Shown here one piece after another: positions 21,275-32,770 of a stretch of 64,000 nt of DNA. Each line of letters starts with the position of its first letter. The stretch's first letter is position 1. The DNA is taken from the NCBI GenBank assembly GCA_900291925.1, contig UWYS01000005.1:930001-994000 (forward strand), in the 5' to 3' direction. The notes beneath the pieces are model-generated. The model was not told where the DNA came from and made no database searches. It saw only the letters and a list, made by a program, of their open reading frames with translations. This stretch comes from Thecaphora thlaspeos (taxonomy: Eukaryota; Basidiomycota; Ustilaginomycetes; Urocystidales; Glomosporiaceae). The position numbers and the translations under genes were made by a program.

Positions 21275-23135
21275 CTACTTGCTGAGGTAGACCCTGCCCT
21301 CGTACGCCCGCAGCACGCCCGGCTCGCCGCCGTCCTCCTTTGTGTTGGCAATCACCTTGGCATCCTGGCCAACCTCGGCGGGCAGCTGGTAGCGCTGCTC
21401 CTTGTCGGTAAAGTTGAGCACCACAAACGCCGTCTCGCCGCCCTTGTCGCTGCTCCGCTTGACATACTTGATCAGCGACAGGTCCTCGTTGTCCACCAGC
21501 TCGAACCGCCCACGTCCCAGCACGGCGGCGTGCTCCCTGCGCAGCGCAATCGCGCGCCGGTAGAAGGAGAGCACACTCTTCTCGTCCTTCTCCTGCGCTG
21601 CGACATTGATCTGCGCAAAGTTGTCGTTGGTCCGCATCCACGGCTTCGTCGACGCCGTCTTTGAGAACCCGCCGTTGGCCGCAGACGACCATTGCACCGG
21701 CGTCCGCGCATTGTCGCGGCCGTACTTGTTGATGCCCGAGAGCGCCCGCGCCAGCGCCTTGGGGTCGCCGTTAGCCTTTGCCTCGACGGCGCGGTAGTAG
21801 TTGATCGAGTTGACGTCGAGATACTCGTCCACCTTCCACGACGAGGGGACGTTGGTCATCCCGATCTCCTGGCCCTGGTAGATGAAGAGCGTCCCGGAGA
21901 GCGTCATGTTTAAGAGTGCCAGCAGCTTGCCCGAGTCGGTGACGTGCTCGGGCGCGTCTGAGGCAAAGCGCGAAATCGACCGCGCTTGGTCGTGGTTCTC
22001 GCAAAAGACCGTCGTCCACGCATCGTTGCCGTCGGTGAAGCGCTGCCACTTGTCAATCGTCTCTTTGAGCTCGACGAGCGTAAACTCGCGCCCCTGGAGA
22101 ATCTCTTCGGGGAAGCGGCCAATGTCGACCAGATCGAACTGGAAGACCTCGCTCAGCTCGTTCGCTTCGGCGGAGACGTAGCGAACGACGTCGGCCGTCG
22201 CCGGTGTGTTGGGCAGCTCGCCCACCGTCATGGCGTCGTACCGCTCGAGTATTTCGCCCATCTCTTTGAGGTAGGTGTGCATCATCGGACCGTTGCAGTA
22301 CACTATGCCGGCCGGCTGCGTCTCAGCGCCCGGGTCGGTGATGGGTGCGTCAGGGAAGTCCATCGGCTTCGAGTACATGTTGACGGTGTCGATCCTGAAG
22401 CCATTGACGCCCTTCTCGAGCCAAAAGATCATCGCGTCGTTGTAGATCGTCTTGCGGCACTCGTCGTTGGTCCAGTTGAGATCGGGCTGCTCGGGGCAGA
22501 AGAGGTGGAGGTAGTACTCCTGCGTCGCCTCGTCCCAGGTCCATGCCGGGGTGTTGAAGTTCGAGCGCCAGTTGTTGGGGGGACGGCGGGTGCCGTCGGC
22601 ATCGTACTTGGCGGGCCGCCAGATGTACCAGTCGCGCTTGGCGCTCTGCTTAGAGGCACGCGACTCCTTGAACCAGGCGTGCTGGTCCGACGTGTGGTTG
22701 ACGACGAAGTCGAGGAGGATCTTGATTCCGCGATCGTGGCAGCCCTTGATCAGCGCGTCCATGTCATCCATGGTCCCGTAGGGAGGGTGGATGGCCTGGT
22801 AGTCACTGATATCGTAGCCTGGCACACGCAACGACGGGAAAGGAGAAGGGCGCGTAGGTCAGTAGGGCGCGAGTGGGATGCGAGCGGCTCGCCAGGTGGA
22901 TGACATCGTACGCACCCATGTCGATCTGCGGGCTGGCGTACATGGGCGAGAGCCAGAGCGTGTTGACGCCGAGTGACATGATGTAGTCGAGCGATGCGAT
23001 GATGCCCTGAAGATCGCCCATGCCGTCGTCGTCGAGGTCCTTGAAGGAAGCGGGCCAGATCTGGTAGATGATGGCATCGCGGAACCAAAAGGTGCGGCCG
23101 CCCTTTTTGGCTGCTGCAGAGACGTCAGATGTCAT
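21275..23135 (-). CDS. GH13 alpha-glucosidase (maltase type)
   Basis: Hydrolyses terminal alpha-1,4 (or 1,6) glucosidic bonds of maltose-type sugars (EC 3.2.1.20/10 range). Exons 22916-23135 and 21275-22818; 587 residues, the usual length for fungal cytosolic maltases. The intron (22819-22915, 97 nt, GTGCGT...GTGCCAG) restores the conserved PQIDM-GYDISDY junction. GH13 motifs are complete: DFVVNHTSD, the nucleophile in GFRIDTV (about Asp217), the acid/base in TVGELPN (about Glu274), and CENHDQ with the third carboxylate (about Asp350). The Val in GFRIDTV suggests alpha-1,4 rather than isomaltose preference, by analogy with yeast Mal versus Ima enzymes. There is no signal peptide, so it is intracellular. 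An alpha-glucoside transporter, apparently broken, lies 12 kb downstream. Confidence 0.93.
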
Positions 23136-24382
23136 TGTCGTCGTCGTCGGTCGGGTGGCTTTCTAGTGGAGCTGACGGGATCAAGCGCCTATGCTGCTGA
23201 GATGTATACGAGCAGGAGGGCGGTCTGCGGAGATGGAGCAGGGCGAGGGCAATATGGAGAGAAGAAGGAAGGCGGGAAGCAAGGAAGGAAGGGAGCGAGG
23301 AGGTGGGAAGAGGAAAGGGCGACGGAAGGGAAGATGCGATATAGAGCTGGGGCCTGTATATAGGTGCGGCAGCCCAGGAGGGGCATGTGTGCAGTGGAGG
23401 GGGGAAGGGGGCGGGGCCGTGCGTTTGGTGGCGTCGGTCATCGTCGCTGGCGGCTCTCTACGCGCTCGCTCTCGTGGGGAGAAGTTGTGTGAGCGGCGTC
23501 CATTTCCGGCCCAGGACCCTGCGGAGCAAAGGAAATCGCCGGGCCATCGTACAGCGGCCAAGTACTCTACCACAGGAGTAACGTCGCCCAACGGCCTCCC
23601 CTGGCCGGCCTCTGTGTACGGCAAGACCGATGGAATAGGCTTTCGCTCGACCACAGCATTTAGCTCGATTGCGACCTACTCTCTGCGCCGGCTTGGGAAG
23701 GCAGTCGGGAAGAGCCGAAGCGCTCGCCCGTTGGCTCTGTAGCGGCCACAGTCACACAACGCATTTCGCCGCTTGAGGCGGGCGGCGATAGGACGACGGG
23801 GATGACTAAGGGGGCTACAAGCTCTCGGCCAGACATGGACCTGCCTACGACGTTAGACTGCACACTCCCGACTCACTACCACTACACTCTAAGTTAGTTA
23901 CCTGGCGCACCAACGGCGAGGACCGCAGAGGGGCCCAGCTTTGTTGTCCCTTTGGCCACCGTAGACGATGCTACTCGGAAGAGGGTCGACTGCGCGTACG
24001 ACGCTGTGGAGCGCGCCGCAACCCTGCGCGGAGCCCCGCGCTCGTCAGCCGGCCAAGCGCTTGCGTACTGTACTGCGCTTCCATCGGCCACACTGCTGTC
24101 AACGCCCTTGTCGGGGACGGCAAGTCTGCGGTGGATCTCTGTCGTCTGGAGACAGTGTGTGCGTGCGAGGCGCACCCCAGGAGGGTGCAGCGCCCCCTTT
24201 GTTGACTGAAGAAGGCGAAGGCAAAAACAGTGCGCGCCGCATTCGCTCTGCACGCATGGACTCTGCAGGCTCGTGCAGGTCAACCGCATACAGGCAGAGC
24301 CCAGCCTTGCCCATTGACTGGCCTTTGCCTTCTGCCTGATCTCGTTGCTTACTCCCGTCATCCTACCATCCATCGTTACCAC
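23136..24382. other. intergenic between GH13 and the CpG-poor block
   Basis: GH13 promoter side followed by about 1 kb with no supported gene. Base composition is like the GC-rich, CpG-rich neighbours until about 24,430, where CpG abruptly becomes rare. Confidence 0.5.
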
Positions 24383-25893
24383 ATGAGTGCCACCGACCAA
24401 ACTACCCTCCCTTCCTTGTCAAAGCAAGACTACCTCGAGGAGATCTGGGCATTCACCAATTCAATCAATGATTTTGTTCAATGCAAAAGTGACAAGAGCA
24501 GCTTGATCAGCACCTTCATTTGCAAGGCACTTGGTCAGAAGCAAGAGATTGGGCACAGCACAAACACATGGAACATCTTTGTGCAGAAGATGTCAAAGGA
24601 GCAAGGCTTGCCAGAAGATAGTGAGTGCAAAGCCAAGACCATTTTGTGATCTCATGTTGAGGATAACCAGGCAGAACGGTCTTGTCTCTGTTGAGATCCA
24701 CTTGGTCAAGGTTGCTGCAAACAGCAATCAGTTGGCAGTTGACAATTGTATTGACAAAACAATCTTGTGCACAACACAGACATTGCTCAGGCTTATTGTG
24801 CACTTCAGGAGGCACAACCAACCACATTCAAAGATGATTTGCTCAAATGGTGGAAGCAACAGCCTGCTTGTCAATACCAGGAGGGCCAGTCAGTTGTTGC
24901 AAGCATGTTGCCTTCCTTGAGAAGCTTCATCACTGGTAAGTGGACCCTGTTCAAGTGCACAAAGCAGTCTCAGCAGGCTGATCTGGTTGTGTTGCTGCCT
25001 GTCCAGCTGGAGAGCTATTCTTGCTACTCCAGCACAGAGATGCTTTGCCTTGTTGCTCCCCCTAATCACCTAGCCAGGCAATCTCAACTCATTGTGTACC
25101 CAGAGAGGGAACCCATCTTCATCTGTGCCATTGGTGGCATGAAAAAATGGAACCTCTTCCTCAATTAGGTACATCACTGTGTCATGCTGCGCAAATCTGG
25201 TTGCCAGATGGAAGGCTCAAATGGATACTCCCTCAATCTGGACACCCTGAAGCACAACACTGTGTCTAATCTGCAAAAAGCAATCAGGCCACTGTTTCTC
25301 AACACAATCTGTGAGTTGCAAAACCATCTTGTAGGTGTGGTATTGGCCCACATGGCCATGCAAAACCATTTCGTGGCACCTTTCCCAACAGCACAAGACT
25401 GTTTTGTGGTGGCACAAAGGCAGTAGAAAGTCAGGGACCTGTGTTGTTCTGACAACATTGTCCCCCATCCCACCAACAGATTGGCAGCTTGAACCTGGCA
25501 AAAGGAAGATCTGGAGCCAAGTGAAGTGTAGAAAGTGGGTTGCGCTCCTCCAAACCCTGAGGGATACATACCAATACAAGGTCAAGTCTTGACCCACCAA
25601 GCTTTGCAAGCTTCTAATCTACAAAACTGACCTCAAGGCACTGCTATGGTCATCCCAAGAAACTCTGGTGGGCATCCTTGGCCCAACAGATTGGCAAAAG
25701 CACCATATTCTTGCATTTGTCCAGGCCATCAGTGATGGCAACTTTTGGATATGGTGTGTTGCCATTGCATTGTCCACCATGGCTGTGTCTGCTGGGGATC
25801 AGCCACCAGCCCCTTATGAAACAGCAGCTAGGTTCCTGCTTCCACTGTTTCCACTCCCTTTCTTCCCATCATCCACCCAGTTGATGCAATAAG
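24383..25893 (+). pseudogene. unknown gene, broken, CpG-depleted
   Basis: Coding-looking exons in a CpG-poor stretch; family not recognised. Exon 1 (24383-24619) starts MSATDQTTLPSLSKQ and includes TNTWNIFVQKMSKEQG. A GTGAGT intron (24620-24774, ending ACACAG) joins it to an exon reading NIAQAYCALQEAQPTTF up to about 24934, where GTAAGT follows. Further downstream the frame MEGSNGYSLNLDTLKHNT (from about 25184) runs into a GTGAGT donor at 25311. It resumes after an ACCAACAG acceptor near 25482 as WQLEPGKRKIWSQVKCRKWV. That frame is cut by an in-frame TGA at 25590-25592 but continues openly for about 100 codons (KTDLKALLWSSQETLVGILG). The TGA fits a CGA-to-TGA change. Exon links between 24.9 and 25.2 kb are unclear. 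Confidence 0.5.
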
Positions 25894-28800
25894 CCACACT
25901 GATGGGTGCACTTGGCACAAACCACCCATAGATCACATTCTTGAGCTAAAACTTGTTGCCCAAAGGAATTCAGATACACCAATTGACCTCCTAGGCCCAT
26001 CCCTTTGTGTTTTGCTTTGTGTTCTGCCTGGCAGCAACCAGCCTTTTGCGTCTGGGCAGGCTGTGCAGACCAGGTGTGCCACTGCCACACCAAAGGCTCA
26101 GAGTGCAAAAATATTAAGGTTATGGATGCTGCACCTGCCTACTTCCACTGGTCTGCTTCAGTTAGCATTGCCTTTGACAGCTTGTCTTGTCCTTCTCAGT
26201 GTCCCACTGGTCTGAGGTCTTGCCCCCTGCCATCAGCTGCATGTGTGTGTCCCAGTTTGGTCCAGTTTGTCTCACCAGCCAACTTCACTTTGCATTTGCC
26301 ACCACCACCACCAACATCCCAGGCTGTTTCAACCACACCAACCACACAACCAGCACACACACATTGCCACACACAGACAGCACAATGCCACCCAAGACTT
26401 GACTCCAGAAGAAGAAAACAACCACCATGCCCAAAACCTCCAAGACCTTGGCTGCAACTGCTTCTTCCTCCAGATCCACCCATGCCACTGCTGCTTCCCC
26501 TCAGTTGACCCCCACCACCTCAGCTGCAGCCTCCTTGTTGAAGTCCAAGCAGCCAATGCAAAACCAAAAGGCACAGAAGACCGCCACCACTGCCTCTGCC
26601 CCAGCCTTAAAAGCCACAGCTGAGGCCATCAAGAAGAAGAAGACCGGCCTTGTTGCCAATGGTTCTGATGTGTCAGATGATGACAGCAGCTCTGACAATG
26701 CTCAAGCGGTAAAGACCAAGAAGGAGTCAAGAGCGCTGCAGAAGGTGACAGCCGCCCACAAGGGTGACACACTCAAGATCAAGCTCTGCAAGTGAGTAGG
26801 TGCCCATGCAAAACGGTCTTGTCTTGAGTGTGTTGTACTCAAGCTGACTTTCAACTGAGATCCCTTTCCTCTTCATTTTCCACATCACAGGGAACTTGAC
26901 TGCCCCCACACATACACACCCAACCACAAGGACAAGCCCAACTTTCCCTACATGAAGGCAAGGTGGCCTTATGGCCGCACCAAGAGGGACATCTGTAACA
27001 ACTTCAGCTGCACCATCAGCATGAAGTTGCTCACATGCACCGGCAGCAACCTGCATGGATATTTCATGCACAAGCAACTCCTTCTGCATATGGGATTCTC
27101 AAAGGACCAGGTTGCTGTTGTCAAAAGCTCTGCGCAGGTTGCATGCAATGGTGCGCTTGCCATCCAGCTGCACAGGGCAGCCATAATGCTTCCAAACCAC
27201 TGCAAGATGCTGTTGCACACCACAAAGGATGCCTTCACCTTCATCCTCACTGGTGACCCACTTGTGCCACTGTGGATGGATGGAATGCCTGCCTTCTTCA
27301 AGTCGCTTGTGCCCATCATCAGGGATCAGTGCGCTGCCACCACAGGAACCCGCACCAACATGGGCTTGGACAGCAATGACAAGAGCCAGGACAATACCCA
27401 AAGCCAAGCAAGGAGCAACAACAAGAGCGCTCCCACTACAGAGGAGAGGATCACCCTTGAGTGTGAAGAGTGCAAGCACAATTGTCATGTGGCCACCTTC
27501 CATCACTGCCAACCTGTGCACATTGCCATTGTCCAGCTCCTCCAATATTTCTGGCAGTTGATCAACTCAACCTGGGCCTCCAAGGCAAATGGCACAGCCA
27601 CAATGCCTGAGGAGCAATGGGGCTGGCTCCGCCTCAACTGCCTGGTTGCTGTTGACAGCTGGGTGGAGATCCACATCCCCAACTGGGCTGAGACAGTGGC
27701 TGAGGATTGGGATGCTGCATCCTACTACATCCCAACATGGGAGGAAGCAAAGATGAGCACAGCCAACATCCAAGCACTAGTTGAGGCATACTTGGCTGCC
27801 CTCTGCGAGCATTGCAGCAAGTTGTTTGTGAAGCAGGCCACTGAAGAAGCAAGGTGAGTAGATGTGCTAGGCTACAAGATGGTTTTGTGCTGGCTACAAA
27901 ATGTCTTTGTCTTGGTGGTAGCTTTTCCTGACGCTTCGGATTCCCCTCTTCCTACTACTTGATTTGTAACACAGACAGGCTGCCCAAAAGCGTGAGAAGC
28001 TTTGTGGCAAGAGGAGTGTCTTTGTTGCCATTGTCATCCCTTCCAAGCAAGGAGCATCCACCTCTGCCATTACAACTTGCAAAAAGCGCCGCTTCCTCTC
28101 TTTGACCAGCAACAACAACAGTAAGGAGGACAAGTCTGAGCCTGCACACAAGCAAGCGGCATCTGCCTCTGCCTTGACAACTCACCATAAGTGACACCCC
28201 CCCTGCCACCAACCAGCAACACCAGAAAGGAGTCTGAGTCTGAGGAGGAGCAAAGGCTGGACAACAGGCATGCTGGCACTCAAAGGCCAGGCCAAAACCA
28301 GCTGGATGCTTCTCCCCCCCCCCCCCCTCTTGGGATGAGCATTGTGGGTCACAACCTCAATGATACAGCACAGGGTGTTGTGGGCAACTACAAATTCAAT
28401 CTCAACACCAACTGTGGCCATGTCCCCAGCAATGACCATGTCCCCAGCAATGACCATGTCCCCAGCAAAGGCCTCTTCCCCAGTGACAACCTTGACTACA
28501 GCAACAGCCTTGTTCCCAGCAGCAACAGCCTCAACTTGGGTGGTGACCTCAAGGACCTTGCCATTCTTGGTGCTGCCATGCTTGCCACCATGAGGGACAG
28601 GGACGCTGATGCTGAAGCCAACTCCATCAACCTTGACAGCTTGCCTTGTTTTGAGGAGCTTCCGCCATTGTCCAGCAACAAGCCTTGAATTGAGGGGCTT
28701 CTGTCATCTCTGTGCCTCCTTATACAGGCTGCCTCAAGTGTGCCTGCATCCTGGACAACCAACAAGGAGGACAAGCTCAACTCCAGCAGCTGCAAGGACA

Positions 28801-29865
28801 CCCCCACTCCTGTGGGACAGGAGAGGGCCTCATGTCCTACCACTACTCCCACTGTCACCACACCACCTGTGGCCAGCAAGCACACCAAACATGAGGCCTC
28901 TGTCTCAACCACCACCACTGTCTCTACTCCTGCTGGTGCCAGTGCTGGAACACAAGGCAAGCTGCCAGCCATGGCCCCTCCAACAACTGGCTCCCTGTTT
29001 CTCCTTGCTAAAGCTGCAGGCAAGCAGAAGGAGAGGCAGACATTTGTTATCTTGGATGAAAATGCCAGCATTCCTGAGGCCCAGGAGCAGGAGCAGTGGT
29101 GCATGGAGCGCATGAGTGCTGTCAACATCCTCAATCCCAACTGCAACAAGATCATGGCCAATGTGTGGGATACAAAGGCTGGCAACAAGTTGTGGAAGGT
29201 TGAGAGGGAAGGGAAGGCTTTGGTTGCCAAGGCCCTCAGGTCCCAGTACCCTCTGTTGGTGTGCATGTCCCTCCACAATGTTCAATTTGCACCAATCAGC
29301 AAGCTGCTGCTGGAGAAGGACAAGATTTTGGATGTTGTCAACACCATTGCCTTTGATGTTGGTGGTATTGATGAGAAGCTTGACAGCAAGATGTGCCTCT
29401 GTGTGCTCTCACACATCATCAACATCACCAATTCTGGTGCCAGCAACACCACATCAGCCTCTGTCACCACCAATGCCTCCATGTCTATGCTGCTGGTAGT
29501 GCTACTTGAAAGGACCCTGTGCTTCCTGGCAGAGCCCACTGATGAGCTGACCTTCTATGCAAACCCAGCCCTGCTGCATTTGCCTGATCTTGGCTTGAGG
29601 GAGACACCATGTGGTAGGTTCACCCCAATGGCCCTGAGCAAGCCTCAGCTCCAGGGCTATCTTTGGTTTGCACAGAAGGTCCTCTATGACCTCAGCCAGT
29701 GCAAGGCTTGCAAGGCAGCAGGTCAGATGATGGACCAGATCAACACTGGCTGCAATTGGCCTATGGGCAGCAGTGAGTACAAAACCTTTTTGGCTTGGAA
29801 CACATCAGGCACAAACCTATTTTTTGCATCCAAATTACACATCTTTTTCTGGGGAAAAGTTTGTT
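24440..29865. other. CpG-depleted compositional block
   Basis: About 5.4 kb in which I count by eye only some three to four dozen CpG dinucleotides, with many 60-base lines having none; flanks commonly show 4-8 per 60 bases. TG and CA are correspondingly abundant. The right edge is sharp, falling near 29,866 inside an intron of the SNF2-like gene; the left edge is near 24,430. Long coding frames persist within the block. Confidence 0.85.
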
Positions 29866-32770
29866 GACGACGAACCTTTCCGTCCGTCTTCTCTCACAGT
29901 CGTTGCCAACCCGCCCGGCACGGGAAAGACGCTCCAAGGGATTGTCTTTGCGCTGCTCGCGCAACGGCTTCGCATCTACAGCAGGCCGACTCTCTTCATC
30001 GTCAAGCCAGCAATCGCTGCACAGTTCGTCAATGAGATCCGACGCTTTGTTTCCTGCACTTTTTCTAGCCTGACGGCCCTGGCAAGAAGATCCAGCAGCG
30101 CCAACAGGACAGCAAGGTCCACCTCATCGACTGCAGCGGGGCGGAGTGGGCATCAAAGTTGCTTCTGGTCGACCAAAGGAAGCCGAGGGCCTGGACGCGC
30201 GACGTCGTCATCGCGGCATCGACGTCCTACAACAAGAACATGTTCAACAACCCCCAACACCCTCTCCACACCAGCAACAGGTACGGCGTGGATCTGTACG
30301 ACGAGATCCACGAGCTTCCCGCGCCGGGCAACAAGCGTAGCGGCTTCGACCTTCCGTACGGCGTCCCGCGCAAGTTCACCATCGGGGTTTTGTGCATCCC
30401 GATCCGCCTAATGGAGCACTCTGTCGTCGTGCTTGGCTTCTGCGGCCATCCAAATGCCAGGATGCCGACCTCCACAAAGGCAAGGGAGGTCTACACGCAG
30501 GTCACCAAGAGCAAGGGCCCCACCCTGTCCATCGACACTGACTACAAGAACCTCGTGAGTACAAAATGATGCTGTCTGGCCTTTGCGCAACAACACTGGT
30601 CTCCTGGACCCCTCCGCACGTGCGCACGTCACGTGCCTCTTACCTGCTTTCCACGTGACCTCTGCAGATTCTTGGCCCGGCGCATACCCGCGACAGCGTC
30701 CTCAGCAACGCGAGCATTGCCGGTCGGGCAGAACTCGAGATGCTCGTGGCCGGCTTGAGCACGAAGGACTTTCCTAGGGCCGACGATGACGTGGAAAGGC
30801 TATGTCGGCTCCACCAGAACCTGTACAACAATTTCCTGGTCGGGATTGGCGCCCAAGGCTCTCGGGCTCTTCAAGAGATGTGCAACGTCCTGCAAGCACA
30901 CTCAACCTACACGACAAACTTCCGCCGAGTCTACCTCTTCCCGTTTGGCGACCATCTCACCGGACCATACGCCATCAAAAGGACACGTTCGGGTGCCGAG
31001 AGTCTGCCCACCGTACACGAGTTCAACGTCACCGCGTCGATGGAAGAAGACCACACGAAGCTCATCGTTGAGATCGAGGAGCACGCGATCCGGATCATCG
31101 CGCAGAGAGAGGCTGACAAGAAAAGGAACAGGTTTGTCGGGAAGACGTGCTCGGAGACGATGCGGCCAAGACGGTCCAAGGCGGCTCTACCTACTACCAC
31201 TACGCAACATATCACCCCGCCATGCTCTCGATCGCTCTCACCAAGAATGCAGGGGTGCAGTTCACCGGGCACCTGTGCGCAGAGCACCTGCTGTCGACGG
31301 TCACTAGCAAGAAGGCCGTGCTCGTCGCGGAGCTCGTGGCCGCCATGCTCAAGCTGTGGGGTGAGGGCCCAGAGCTGGAGGGCATCGAGCGCGGATGGGA
31401 AAAGGACTTGCCGCCGCCGTGACCGGCAGGCGAGAGGCCGCAAAAGATCATCATCTACTGTGTCCACAGTCAGATCGCGATGCTCGTCCTCATGCACCTC
31501 CAGCAGCACAAGATCCAATTCCACAACCTCTTTGGCAGACCCGTAAAGGGCGATGCGGCAGAGATCATCGAGGACTGGGCTCACATGACGGACGTCCCTG
31601 TGCTGCTGATCTCGTCGGCTATGTGAGTACAAGACCGTTTTGTTGGCTTAACACCACGGTCGCCAACGAGCTGATGATGATCTTGTAAGCTGACGCCTCT
31701 TCTACTCCTCCGGTCTCTTTTGCGCACAGGGCAACTGGGATCAACATCACTCAAGCAAACGTGCTGATCTTTGCCCAGCAGAACTTCTACGAGAACGAAG
31801 ACCAGCAGGTCAAGGGTCGCATCATACGCATGGGCCAGACACGCGAGTGCTGGATCTACAAGATCCGCATCACTGGCCAGGGTTCCTACGACGAGCGAAC
31901 ACGGATGATTGGCAGAGCCAAGAAGATGAACCTGGATCCCCTGGAGAAGCTCGCCGTTTCGCAGAACAAGTCCATCCTTGAGCTCGTCGACTGCACCGGC
32001 TTGGCGGACCGGATCAAGTCCTGGGACAAGTGGGCGGAAAAGGCTGGGATCCCTCTTGCCGAGCAGGCCGGTCACATCTGGGACAGAGCTGCTCTGGCCT
32101 TGCCGCACATCTACGACGCCTGCATCGCGACTTCTCCTCCATGCAGCGCAACTCCGTCTCTCAAGCGTCCATCGCAGACCTCAGCTCACGATCCCGGATC
32201 CAGGGTCGTTCAATATCGTTAGGCAACAGCCATTCAAGCACGGGATCCCCGGGTTTGATGATCCCTTCCATCTGAATGCGATGTGGGTTTGATGGATCGT
32301 GTGGTGCCAGTCTTGCGGCCTCCTCAGCACGGGCGTTGTACCCTTGTACCGCTCTTCGCATGTCGGTGGCGCGTCGCTTGAGCTGCTCTTGAACCTTCTG
32401 CAATAGCTTCTGACCAAGAAGATCGCCGTTGGCGCGCTTTCGGAGCTTGTCCTGACCGGCCGAGTAGTGAACAGCCAGCTCCTGGATGCGTTCGAGGTAA
32501 ACGCCAGCTTGGCATCTAACAAGATACAACTGGAACAACCTGGCGTCTGAGTATTGCTCCCTGGACAGCGCGTTGATCTGGGCGCGCTTCTGGTCCAGTT
32601 CTCGAGCAAGCCTTGCCCACAGAATTGCCAAACCTTCGTCCCTCTCGGTCACTGAGGGTGCCAGCGTGCCGCTTGTTGCACGGAACGTTGCTTGCGAAGA
32701 TGAGGCGTCCGGGTCTGGAGGAACAGAACCACTTTGCGACGAGCATTGCGGAGGGACAAGACCGTTTTGT
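24633..32770. repeat. dispersed 15-bp near-palindrome family
   Basis: Consensus ACAAGACCGTTTTGT. Exact copies lie at 31629-31643 and 32756-32770. Close copies, in either orientation and with mostly transition changes at the centre, lie at 24633-24649, 24671-24686, 24754-24768, 25318-25332, 25360-25374, 25393-25407, 26808-26822, 27874-27888 and 27896-27910. Weaker ones start at 29779 and 30561. Most sit within about 5-25 nt after a GTGAGT 5' splice site; some introns hold two or three copies. Confidence 0.75.
26427..32222 (+). pseudogene. SNF2-family helicase-like gene with long novel N-terminus, decayed
   Basis: Exons I can support: 26427-26791, 26891-27853, 27975 onward, about 28191-28688, 28728-29772, 29900-30048, 30069-30554, 30668-31623 and 31731-32222, linked by GTGAGT...CAG introns. 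The N-terminus is Lys/Ser/Thr-rich with a basic KKKK stretch. An unknown Cys/His-containing region follows (CKELDCPH, ECEECKHNCHVATFHHC). The Q-like motif LSKPQLQGYLWFA leads across the intron at 29773-29899 into Walker A NPPGTGKTLQG, motif Ia (NEIRRF), DEIHELPAPG (motif II-like) and the C-terminal helicase signature QVKGRIIRMGQTRECW. Lesions: TGA 28192-28194 with a frame change, a 20-nt or frameshift problem at 30049-30068, a frameshift near 31145, and TGA 31420-31422 (CGA-derived by the look of it). Chromatin remodelling or DNA translocation is inferred from the family only. Confidence 0.65.

Noticed and set aside
28311..28328. Long C-run as a meaningful structural element
   Set aside because: A homopolymer inside a decayed exon; more likely slippage or assembly noise.
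24440..29865. Bacterial or plasmid insertion explaining the composition change
   Set aside because: The block has fungal-type GT-AG introns, and its last exon splices into the GC-rich helicase exon. Overall GC is not bacterial-like; only CpG is depleted.
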